In this document: piece after piece, positions 1 to 5,142 of the stretch
Numbering within the stretch: the first letter of the stretch is position 1
How the letters are laid out: each line of letters begins with the position of its first letter
Assembly (NCBI GenBank): GCA_051439365.1
Contig: JBFRWC010000423.1
Span: 1-5,419 of the forward strand
Source: JAAHGY01 sp051439365
GTDB taxonomy: Bacteria; Cyanobacteriota; Cyanobacteriia; CAKZMO01
Length of the DNA stretch: 5,419 nucleotides
Direction of reading: 5' to 3'
The notes under the pieces: model-generated
The model's database searches: none
What the model saw: only the letters and a program-made list of their open reading frames with translations
What the model was told of the DNA's origin: nothing
Program-made: the position numbers and the translations under genes

Positions 1-27
1 GATTTATTTGTGGCAGTGATGGAATAA
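1..27 (+). CDS. C-terminal end of an upstream gene (partial)
   Basis: Frame 1 is open from the window edge and reads DLFVAVME followed by TAA at 25-27. The stop codon overlaps the ribosome binding site of the next gene (26-34), and only 14 bases separate it from that gene's ATG. This is a typical operon junction, so I infer that these eight codons are the end of a real gene co-transcribed with the oxidoreductase. Eight residues are too few to name a family, and a chance open frame of this length cannot be excluded. Confidence 0.35.
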   Translation, partial: DLFVAVME

Positions 28-34
28 GGGAGGG
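26..34 (+). promoter_or_regulatory. Shine-Dalgarno site of the GMC oxidoreductase gene
   Basis: AAGGGAGGG lies seven bases before the ATG at 42. It is one of the few clear purine-rich ribosome binding sites in the window and fixes the start. A HIP1 palindrome (34-41) fills the spacer between this site and the start codon. Confidence 0.7.
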
Positions 35-41
35 CGATCGC

Positions 42-1553
42 ATGATTATTGATGACCAGCACTACGACCTAATCATTGTCGGCACTGGGGCCGGGGGCGG
101 TACTCTGGCCCAAAAGCTGGCTCCCACGGGTAAGAAGATTCTTATCCTGGAGCGGGGGGATTTTATGTCCCTGGATGTGCAAAATCCGGCTACCACCGAA
201 ATCTTTAAGCGGGAGCGCTACCATGCGCCGGAGCAGTGGTATGACCAAGATGGGGAGCCCTTCTCACCCCAAATGAACTATGCCATTGGTGGCAACACCA
301 AAATCTATGGTGCGGTGCTACAGCGCTGGCGGGAACGGGATTTTGAAGCCGTGCAGCACCAAAAGGGCGTATCGCCTGAATGGCCGATTAAATATGGAGA
401 TTTAGAACACTATTACTCGGAAGCAGAGCAACTGTACAAGGTCCACGGTACGGTTACTGGCGACCCGACCGAGCCAGCCCATAGCCAGGACTATCCCTAT
501 GAGGCGATCGCCCATAATCCCCAAATTGCCGAAATTACTGAGGCGATCGCCCAGCAGGATCTGCACCCGTCCCCTCTACCTTTGGGACTAACTCGGCAAG
601 AGGACGATCCCACCAAGGACTCAGAAGTCAGCGGCATCGTTCCAGCGATGAAGTACGAGAATGTCACCGTCAAAACTAAAGCCACCGTCACTGCACTCCA
701 CACCAACTCATCGGGGCTGGAAATCAAAGCGGTAGAAGCTGAGGTGGATGGGCAAGCCTATCTATTTTTTGCGGATATTGTGGTGCTGGCCTGTGGTGCG
801 GTGAATTCAGCGGCGTTACTGTTGCGATCGCCCAATGACAAACACCCCAATGGTCTGGCAAATAGTTCTGGACTGGTGGGACGTAACCTGATGAAAAGCC
901 TACTGACGGCGATTGTACAGTTGCGGACTAAATCCAACTCTGGGGACTTCATTAAAACCGCTTGCATCAACGACTTTTACTGGGGTGATGGTGATTTTAA
1001 TTTCCCGATGGGCCATATCCAAAATACCGGAGGACTGCTCACCGATGTGATTTTTGCGGAAGCACCGCCCACCCTCTCCCTTGCGGCTAAGTTTATGCCG
1101 GGATTTGGCATCAAGCAGTTAGCCACCCGTTCCATTGGCTGGTGGGCACAAACAGAGGATTTGCCGGATACCCACAATCGCGTTCGCATTAGTAACAAAA
1201 AGCTCTACATCGACTACGATGCTAACAATGCCGAAGCCCACGATCGCCTGGTCTATCGCTGGATGGATGTGCTCAAGGTAGTGGAGAAAAATGTGGATGG
1301 TTTTCAACCTGTGAAGGTACACCCTCGCAGCGAAATCCCGATTCAGGTGATGGCGAACCAGTGCGGCACCTGTCGATTTGGCACCGATCCGGCAACTTCA
1401 GTGCTGGATGTGAACTGTCGCAGTCACGATATCCATAATTTGTATGTGGTGGATGGTAGCTTTTTCCCCTCGAATGCCAGTGTGAGTCCGGCGTTGACGA
1501 TTATGGCGAATGCGTTACGGGTGGGAGAGCATTTGGTGGGAGTAATGGGGTGA
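42..1553 (+). CDS. GMC family FAD-dependent oxidoreductase
   Basis: A complete 503-residue flavoprotein of the glucose-methanol-choline (GMC) family, which oxidises alcohols or sugars using FAD; the substrate here is unknown. The N-terminus has the Rossmann FAD motif GTGAGGG (residues 14-20), with E37 at the end of the second strand placed to bind the ribose. GGNTKIYGA (83-91) is the flavin-contacting GMC signature region, and ACGAVNSAALLLRS (250-263) matches the second GMC signature. The C-terminal domain has NQCGTCRFG (439-447) and VVDGSFFPSNASVSPALT near the end. The usual catalytic His of the HxxGTxRxG motif is Asn439, and the usual Asn/His of the NPxxT motif is Ser482, so the standard catalytic pair is absent. 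No signal peptide or membrane segment is visible, so it is probably cytoplasmic. The start is supported by a strong ribosome binding site, and an upstream gene end 14 bases away suggests an operon. The family is certain; the reaction is not. Confidence 0.93.
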   Translation: MIIDDQHYDLIIVGTGAGGGTLAQKLAPTGKKILILERGDFMSLDVQNPATTEIFKRERYHAPEQWYDQDGEPFSPQMNYAIGGNTKIYGAVLQRWRERDFEAVQHQKGVSPEWPIKYGDLEHYYSEAEQLYKVHGTVTGDPTEPAHSQDYPYEAIAHNPQIAEITEAIAQQDLHPSPLPLGLTRQEDDPTKDSEVSGIVPAMKYENVTVKTKATVTALHTNSSGLEIKAVEAEVDGQAYLFFADIVVLACGAVNSAALLLRSPNDKHPNGLANSSGLVGRNLMKSLLTAIVQLRTKSNSGDFIKTACINDFYWGDGDFNFPMGHIQNTGGLLTDVIFAEAPPTLSLAAKFMPGFGIKQLATRSIGWWAQTEDLPDTHNRVRISNKKLYIDYDANNAEAHDRLVYRWMDVLKVVEKNVDGFQPVKVHPRSEIPIQVMANQCGTCRFGTDPATSVLDVNCRSHDIHNLYVVDGSFFPSNASVSPALTIMANALRVGEHLVGVMG

Positions 1554-1577
1554 TGGAGTTATTTGGGGGTGATGGAG
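1547..1577. repeat. 12-bp direct repeat across the GMC stop codon
   Basis: GGGGTGATGGAG occurs at 1547-1558 and again at 1566-1577, a period of 19 bases. The first copy contains the TGA stop of the oxidoreductase gene. It looks like a small local duplication; no function is evident. Confidence 0.6.
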
Positions 1578-1596
1578 CGATAGCTCCACACATCAC
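1569..1596. terminator. Hairpin between convergent genes, possible terminator
   Basis: TGGAGC (1573-1578) and GCTCCA (1583-1588) form a perfect six-base stem around a GATA loop. GTGA (1569-1572) and TCAC (1593-1596) can extend it past a four-base bulge. It lies 16-43 bases after the GMC stop and just beyond the end of the opposing toxin gene, where a bidirectional terminator would be expected. Neither side has a T-tract, so intrinsic termination is doubtful. The loop side contains GCGATAGC, one base away from HIP1. Confidence 0.35.
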
Positions 1597-1614
1597 TCTG
1601 CCTATGCTGTTGCT

Positions 1615-1946
1615 TCAAGATAGTTCCTCTAGGAATAGAATGATATCGCCCAAGTCCCTTGCACCATATAAGACACGAAGAATATCAACCGTTTCCTGCT
1701 CCATGCGGTAAAAATCAGATGATTTTTGAAACTGCGGATACGCCATTGTCGTACATCGCCAAAGGCTTTGTCTGCGATCGCCACAACTTTGCCGATATTA
1801 GGAGTTTCAGTTAATTGATTGAAGGTTTGTTCTGCTGCTTCGAGAAATCGAACGGCTGCATCTGTGTTCCCTGCACTCGAAATGTAGTTGGCATGAGACC
1901 GCAAATCCTGCGTGGCGCGATCGCGTACCTGCAGTTGATACCCCAT
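1615..1946 (-). pseudogene. ParE/RelE-family toxin gene with a one-base frameshift
   Basis: The gene starts at the ATG 1946-1944 (MGYQLQVRDRATQDL) and runs in one frame through DVRQWRIRSFKNHLIF (about residues 64-79). That frame then continues as an unrelated tail, TAWSRKRLIFFVSYMV..., to a TAG at 1631-1629. Adding one base at the five-A run 1710-1714 (T5 in the gene) restores YRMEQETVDILRVLYGARDL and then an end at the TGA 1617-1615. The repaired protein has 110 residues, and YRxExxxVDILRVLxGARDL is the conserved C-terminal strand of ParE toxins, small proteins that poison gyrase or ribosome function. As written, the product would be 105 residues with its last 26 replaced. The antitoxin gene ends 8 bases upstream, the usual antitoxin-then-toxin order. 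This could be a decayed toxin, a sequencing error in a homopolymer or, less likely, programmed slippage; ATT TTT followed by a -1 shift would give the restored frame. Confidence 0.8.
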
Positions 1947-1954
1947 GATTCGGA

Positions 1955-2194
1955 TTAATCGGTTCCTACAACTGACTGTTTTAAGTCTTGCCAATAGTCA
2001 GAGGTGACTGGCTGAGCAGTTGAGTCAATACCCTCTTGCAGCAAATTATTCAGCTTTTGCTGTGCTTGCTGGCGCTGGTAGTCCTTCTCTAATAACTGCA
2101 CCAGATAGTCTGGGATGCTGGGAGAAACTCCGGCTGCGATCTGGGCATCAAGGTGGGCTTGAAGATTAGGAGGAAGGGTAATGCTGATATCCAT
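1955..2194 (-). CDS. ParD-like ribbon-helix-helix antitoxin
   Basis: A 79-residue protein with the layout of a type II ParD/CopG-type antitoxin. The N-terminal strand MDISITLPPNL and the helices LQAHLDAQIAAG and SIPDYLVQLLEKD (about residues 1-38) fit a ribbon-helix-helix DNA-binding dimer. The rest, rich in Gln, Glu and Lys and ending PVTSDYWQDLKQ, fits the flexible toxin-binding tail. In this family the antitoxin neutralises the ParE toxin and represses its own operon. The TAA stop at 1957-1955 is 8 bases before the toxin ATG, so the two are clearly one transcription unit. No strong ribosome binding site precedes the start, but the conserved MDISI beginning supports it. The gene itself looks intact although its partner is frameshifted. 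The family assignment rests on sequence pattern and partner, not on a search. Confidence 0.82.
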   Translation of the reverse strand: MDISITLPPNLQAHLDAQIAAGVSPSIPDYLVQLLEKDYQRQQAQQKLNNLLQEGIDSTAQPVTSDYWQDLKQSVVGTD

Positions 2195-2220
2195 GAGACT
2201 GGAACTGGCTACTGAGACTC
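2194..2220 (-). promoter_or_regulatory. Tandem short repeats at the parD start, possible operator
   Basis: On the + strand, four ACTG/ACTC units begin at 2198, 2204, 2211 and 2217, a spacing of 6, 7 and 6 bases. The heptamer TGAGACT also recurs at 2194-2200 and 2213-2219, 19 bases apart, close to two helical turns. The cluster overlaps the start codon of the ribbon-helix-helix antitoxin gene. Proteins of this fold often bind short tandem repeats and repress their own operon, so this is a plausible autoregulatory site. A weak -10-like TAAGAT (- strand, 2240-2235) lies just upstream without a convincing -35. The repeats are seen directly; the role is inferred. Confidence 0.35.
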
Positions 2221-2449
2221 AATAACTTTTGTTTATCTTAGCAGGGGATGACGGGAGCAAAGGGGTGTGAACGGGGAATGTTCTTTGGGATTAGTATTGG
2301 GCGATCGCCCTCTCTAGCAGTATTATTCTAGCTGAGATATCGATACAGAAGAATGGGCGATCGCCTTTTCGGGAATAGTAGAGCGATCTCTTTCCAGTGG
2401 GATGAGAGAGGCAATTGCCCTTCCTCTTACATTCCCCTTCACATCGCCA
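2195..2449. other. Intergenic region between parD and the DUF5615 gene
   Basis: No coding sequence is convincing in these 255 bases. They hold the parD upstream region, two HIP1 copies (2301-2308 and 2357-2364) that can pair as an 11-bp stem (2300-2310 with 2355-2365), and an inner imperfect stem TCTCTAGC/GCTGAGA (2311-2318 with 2331-2337). Nearer the DUF5615 stop there is a 10-bp palindrome GGCAATTGCC (2410-2419) flanked by AGAG and CCTCT. None of these has a T-tract that would make a clear terminator. Confidence 0.6.
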
Positions 2450-2845
2450 TCACGGAATAAACAAACGACCAACTCCCATCCACAGTTCAATATCAATCAT
2501 TACAGTGAGAATACGATCTACACATTGATCCCGGTAGCGGCGATCGCTCAAAAAACGGTCAGCATCCCCAAGCGTAATCACTGGCAATGAATCCAGACAA
2601 TTTTCCTCTCGAATCACTTGCTCCAGCGAATCTTCCCCTTTCATACTACGATTTGCGGTTAACAAAACCATCTGCTGAGCTTGGACTAATTGCCAGACAA
2701 CCCTGTCGCTACTGTCGATCGGTAAGTCTATATCTTTGAACGTGAAAATATGAATCGGGATAAGGTCAGCCCAACCTTGTTGAGTCAGCATCCCCATCAA
2801 AATTGCAGCATGGCCTTCCAAGTTGTGATCAATCAGCACCTTCAT
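2450..2845 (-). CDS. DUF5615-like PIN-fold protein, probable toxin partner of the DUF433 protein
   Basis: A 131-residue protein beginning MKVLIDHNLEGHA, with LLTANRSMKGEDSLEQVIRE in the middle (about residues 61-80) and ending GVGRLFIP. This resembles the cyanobacterial DUF5615 or PIN-like group. D6 sits at the end of the first strand; D44/D47 (DSSDRVVW) and E71-D72 are further acidic residues that could take part in metal-dependent nuclease chemistry, as in PIN-fold RNases. Nuclease activity is inferred, not shown. Its ATG overlaps the stop of the DUF433 gene by ATGA (2842-2845), so translation is coupled, and DUF433/DUF5615 pairs are widely regarded as toxin-antitoxin-like. From memory, close relatives sometimes carry the label ACP S-malonyltransferase, which nothing here supports: there is no GHSxG motif and the protein is far too small. 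The frame is intact with no sign of decay. Confidence 0.8.
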   Translation of the reverse strand: MKVLIDHNLEGHAAILMGMLTQQGWADLIPIHIFTFKDIDLPIDSSDRVVWQLVQAQQMVLLTANRSMKGEDSLEQVIREENCLDSLPVITLGDADRFLSDRRYRDQCVDRILTVMIDIELWMGVGRLFIP

Positions 2846-3387
2846 GCTTCAGCCGCGTGTCTTGCTTTTTGTGCCTGAAGCTTAGCCCAAAGCTCCTCCT
2901 TACCTGGCCTTGGTGAGCTGGCCTCAATATCAGCAATCCGTTCACGATTCCGCTCTTCCCAGTACTGCTGATTCTCCCCCGCAATTTTGAGAACCTGCTG
3001 ATGTTCTGCTTCAACCTGTTGACGATTTACTTCGATATAGTTGAGCGCCGTAGTGATTTGCTCTGCCGTGAGATTGAATAAACCTTGAATAAATTTGGGT
3101 GGGTATTGAGCTTTAAGATAGTCCATTACGTCATACAAAGTAATGCGAGTTCCAGAAATTGTCAGCCCTCGTTCAGTCTGGATAATGGTTGTCGGTGAGT
3201 CTGAAGCCATCTCAGTGGCTTCAATCGTCTGCTCCACCGCATCAATAGAGACTCCTTGCCCTTGATCAAGGTCGTCTACTCCTTCCTGAATGGCAGCCAC
3301 AAACTGAATCTCTTCCAGAATTTCCTGAAATGAGACCGTTTCAGGTAGACGCTGGATTAGTGCTAAGATAGACTCCTTGTCACTCAT
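2842..3387 (-). CDS. DUF433 protein with antitoxin-like N-terminal region
   Basis: A 181-residue protein from the ATG at 3387 (MSDKESILALIQRLP). Residues 1-55 (LPETVSFQEILEEIQFVAAIQEGVDDLDQG...) resemble the short helical N-termini of addiction-module antitoxins. Residues 65-135 form a DUF433 domain, with TERGLTISGTRITLYDVMDY and then YPPKFIQGLFNLTAEQITTALNYI, expected to fold as a winged-helix-like unit. Residues 136-181 are a charged helical tail rich in Glu, Arg, Gln and Ala, a possible partner-binding segment. It is likely the antitoxin or regulator for the DUF5615 protein, whose start overlaps its stop by four bases. I chose this ATG because AGGA (3397-3394) lies six bases before it; an in-frame ATG at 3402 has no such site. 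A TATAAT box upstream (3428-3423) suggests its own promoter. The domain call is firm; the antitoxin role is inferred. Confidence 0.82.
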   Translation of the reverse strand: MSDKESILALIQRLPETVSFQEILEEIQFVAAIQEGVDDLDQGQGVSIDAVEQTIEATEMASDSPTTIIQTERGLTISGTRITLYDVMDYLKAQYPPKFIQGLFNLTAEQITTALNYIEVNRQQVEAEHQQVLKIAGENQQYWEERNRERIADIEASSPRPGKEELWAKLQAQKARHAAEA

Positions 3388-3422
3388 GGCAAATCCTGGC
3401 ATTTGTTCAGGTGGGTATCTTG

Positions 3423-3451
3423 ATTATAGATGGAGCGATCGCCATTCACTC
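3423..3451 (-). promoter_or_regulatory. Probable promoter of the DUF433-DUF5615 operon
   Basis: A perfect TATAAT reads on the - strand at 3428-3423, about 36 bases before the chosen start codon, which would give a leader of roughly 30 bases containing the AGGA site. No good -35 is present at 16-18 bases, as with some cyanobacterial promoters. A HIP1 palindrome (3435-3442) lies just upstream of the -10, and TGGAG/CTCCA (3431-3435 and 3449-3453) flank it as a short inverted repeat that could be an operator. Confidence 0.45.
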
Positions 3452-3475
3452 CACACTGTTGAAAGCAGAAGGTAT

Positions 3476-3546
3476 GGCAGAGTTAAATGTGTTTTTGGAG
3501 GGAAGGAGCGATCGCGTCAGTCCTCTACCCTATCCTTAACTCTGCC
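3476..3546. repeat. Perfect 11-bp inverted repeat bounding a 71-base segment
   Basis: GGCAGAGTTAA at 3476-3486 is matched exactly by TTAACTCTGCC at 3536-3546, leaving a 49-base interior that contains a HIP1 site (3508-3515) and a possible inner GAGG/CCTC stem (3498-3501 with 3522-3525). It lies between the glmU stop and the DUF433 promoter. It could be a large RNA hairpin in the glmU 3' region, a protein-binding site or a tiny inverted-repeat element. No target-site duplication flanks it. Confidence 0.55.
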
Positions 3547-3594
3547 CGTCATGGATATCCTTAACGTAGGGTGCTGAATCGAAAAAATATCCTT
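3531..3594. repeat. TATCCTTAAC direct repeats downstream of glmU
   Basis: TATCCTTAAC occurs exactly at 3531-3540 and 3556-3565 (period 25), and a shortened copy TATCCTT lies at 3588-3594. An inverted pair ACCCTA (3527-3532) and TAGGGT (3567-3572) encloses the two full copies. The first copy shares five bases with the right arm of the neighbouring 11-bp inverted repeat. The function is unknown. Confidence 0.5.
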
Positions 3595-3615
3595 GTTGGC
3601 TTATTTCAACCGCCA
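3582..3615 (-). terminator. Possible weak terminator of glmU
   Basis: On the - strand a run of six T (3587-3582) begins 14 bases after the glmU stop. The only hairpins before it are four-base stems spanning the stop codon (GTTG/CAAC, 3595-3598 with 3607-3610, or TGGC/GCCA, 3597-3600 with 3612-3615). The T-run is real, but the stem is too weak to be sure of termination. Confidence 0.2.
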
Positions 3616-4950
3616 CCCCGGTTTCACGATTTGGCGACTCCGGGCAATCACCAGGGCATCCTCTTCCACATCATCGGTCACGGTGGACCCAGCGGCGATG
3701 GTAACATCGGGTCCCAAGGTTAAGGGAGCGACTAAGGTACTGTTGGCTCCGGTTTTAGTGCAATCGCCCAACACCGTCGGATGTTTGTTCACCCCGTCAT
3801 AATTTGCCGTAATTGTCCCTGCTCCAATATTAACTTTTTCCCCTAACGTGGCATCGCCCAGATAGCTCAGATGGGCGGCGTTGGTGCGATCGCCCACGGT
3901 CGATTTCTTCACCTCGACAAAATTCCCGATCCGGCAACTCTCGCCAATTTCCGCTTGTCCCCGTAGATGGGCGTATGGACCTACCTGAGTGTTCGCCTTC
4001 ACCACACTGTCGGACACCACCGAGTAGCGCACGGTCACGTTCTCGCCAATGTCGCTATTTTCAACCAGACTACCGGGACCAATACAGGCCCCAGCGTGAA
4101 TGTGCGTGCTACCCCGCAAATGTGTTTGGGGCTCAATTACCACATCCGGTTCCAGCACGACCGTATCGTCAATGGTGACGGAATCCGGTTGCCAGATGGT
4201 GACTCCTGCCATCATCCACTTTTCTTTGATGCGGGATTGCAGGATATCGTAAGCGGTAGCTAACTGCTGCCGATTGTTGATACCAAGTATTTCTTGGCGA
4301 TCGCCCACATCCACGGCCATCACCGGAGAGAGCATCGCCATCACGTCTGTTAGATAATACTCTTGCTGGTCATTCTCATTGCTGAGCTGGGGCAGCACTT
4401 CTGCCAGTGCAGACCAACGAAAACAATAAATCCCCGCATTAATCCGACAATTTTGCTTTTGAGCGGCGTTGCAGTCCCGATCCTCTACAATCTGGGTGAC
4501 GATATTGTTGCTATGGCAGAATACCCGTCCATATCCTTTAGGGTCCGGAAACTGGGCTGTGAGGATGGTAGCAGCATTTTGCTGATGGCGGTGGGTTTCT
4601 AACAATTCAGTCAGGGTACTGTCACGGAGCAGTGGCACGTCACCGTTGAGAACTAGTACATCGCCATCAAAGTCTTGGAAAGCGGGGAGTAACTGCTGGA
4701 CAGCATGGCCTGTACCCAATTGCTGGGCCTGCTCCACAAATTCAATCGGGTAGGCATAGTTTTCTAGGGCTTGTTTGACGCGATCGCCTTCATATCCCAC
4801 AATCACCACGCGACGGGTCGGTTCCAACACAGAGGCTCCATCTAAAACGCGCTCCACCAAGGTCTTGCCTCCCAGCGGATGCAGGACTTTAGGAAGATTC
4901 GACTTCATCCGGGAGCCTTTTCCGGCGGCTAAAATTGCTACTGCTACCAT
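3601..4950 (-). CDS. glmU: Bifunctional GlmU: GlcNAc-1-P uridyltransferase / GlcN-1-P acetyltransferase
   Basis: A complete 449-residue cytoplasmic enzyme making UDP-GlcNAc, the precursor of peptidoglycan and lipopolysaccharide. It acetylates glucosamine-1-phosphate with acetyl-CoA and then couples the product to UTP. The N-terminal nucleotidyltransferase domain (about 1-225) has the loop LAAGKGSRM (8-15), PKVLH with K21, and NGDVPL with metal-binding D104. A linker helix (about 226-247) leads to the C-terminal left-handed beta-helix of hexapeptide repeats. This holds R330, K348 (in NFVEVKK), the catalytic base H360 (AHLSYLGD), Y363, N374 and K389, each three residues below its E. coli counterpart. 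Length and order are normal and nothing is missing. The start MVAVAILAAG fits the family, although no clear ribosome binding site precedes it. The flanking genes are 192 and 213 bases away, so it is probably transcribed alone. Confidence 0.98.
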   Translation of the reverse strand: MVAVAILAAGKGSRMKSNLPKVLHPLGGKTLVERVLDGASVLEPTRRVVIVGYEGDRVKQALENYAYPIEFVEQAQQLGTGHAVQQLLPAFQDFDGDVLVLNGDVPLLRDSTLTELLETHRHQQNAATILTAQFPDPKGYGRVFCHSNNIVTQIVEDRDCNAAQKQNCRINAGIYCFRWSALAEVLPQLSNENDQQEYYLTDVMAMLSPVMAVDVGDRQEILGINNRQQLATAYDILQSRIKEKWMMAGVTIWQPDSVTIDDTVVLEPDVVIEPQTHLRGSTHIHAGACIGPGSLVENSDIGENVTVRYSVVSDSVVKANTQVGPYAHLRGQAEIGESCRIGNFVEVKKSTVGDRTNAAHLSYLGDATLGEKVNIGAGTITANYDGVNKHPTVLGDCTKTGANSTLVAPLTLGPDVTIAAGSTVTDDVEEDALVIARSRQIVKPGWRLK

Positions 4951-5142
4951 GTCGCGATTGACCGATTATTGTGCCCGATATTCCATCAGGGAGTATAGCG
5001 AAGAATGGATCGTCCGAACACCCCCAGCTGCTAGCTGTTACTGGCCAACACCAGACTTGGAAGGGTTTTGGGCTCTGTGACTATCGGGAATATGGCGATC
5101 GCACTAATCTATCCCACCAGCAGTATCAATCCAAACCATCCA
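4951..5142 (-). promoter_or_regulatory. glmU upstream region with a -10-like box
   Basis: The 192 bases between the CHAT gene stop and the glmU start hold no gene. On the - strand TATACT at 4997-4992 is a good -10 candidate about 42 bases before the glmU ATG; the -35 position reads TGTTCG, a poor match. A small palindrome CAGCT-GCT-AGCTG (5025-5037) lies just upstream of that position, and a HIP1 site is at 5095-5102. There is no convincing terminator for the CHAT gene. Confidence 0.35.

Noticed and set aside
497..1322. Several - strand open frames inside the GMC gene
   Set aside because: They are shadows of the conserved oxidoreductase frame with no family features.
1700..1730. Programmed -1 frameshifting as the explanation for the ParE lesion
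   Set aside because: The zero-frame codons ATT TTT do not form a standard X XXY YYZ slippery heptamer, and five T is short for transcriptional slippage. Mutation or sequencing error is more likely, although slippage is not excluded.
1947..1994. Upstream in-frame ATG at 1994 giving a 121-residue toxin
   Set aside because: It would overlap the antitoxin gene by 40 bases, and the extra residues MARLKTVSCRNRLIRI do not resemble the family. MGYQLQV at 1946 is the natural ParE beginning.
2402..2590. Open frame of 62 codons on the + strand
   Set aside because: It has low-complexity, non-family-like content, runs mostly antisense to the DUF5615 gene, and has no ribosome binding site.
2450..2845. 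Malonyltransferase function for the DUF5615-like protein
   Set aside because: There is no GHSxG active site, and the size is under half that of a malonyl-CoA:ACP transacylase. That label on relatives appears to be a propagated error.
3388..3402. ATG at 3402 as the start of the DUF433 gene
   Set aside because: It has no ribosome binding site, whereas AGGA lies six bases before the ATG at 3387.
3476..3546. Miniature transposable element
   Set aside because: The flanks (ending GGTAT and starting CGTCAT) show no target-site duplication, and no second copy is in the window.
3967..4263. Open frames on the + strand inside glmU, including a 98-codon one
   Set aside because: They are antisense shadows of a strongly conserved glmU reading frame.
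4775..5080. 101-codon + strand open frame across the glmU 5' end
   Set aside because: Most of it is antisense to the GlmU nucleotide-binding domain, the rest lies in the promoter region, and it shows no recognisable motif.
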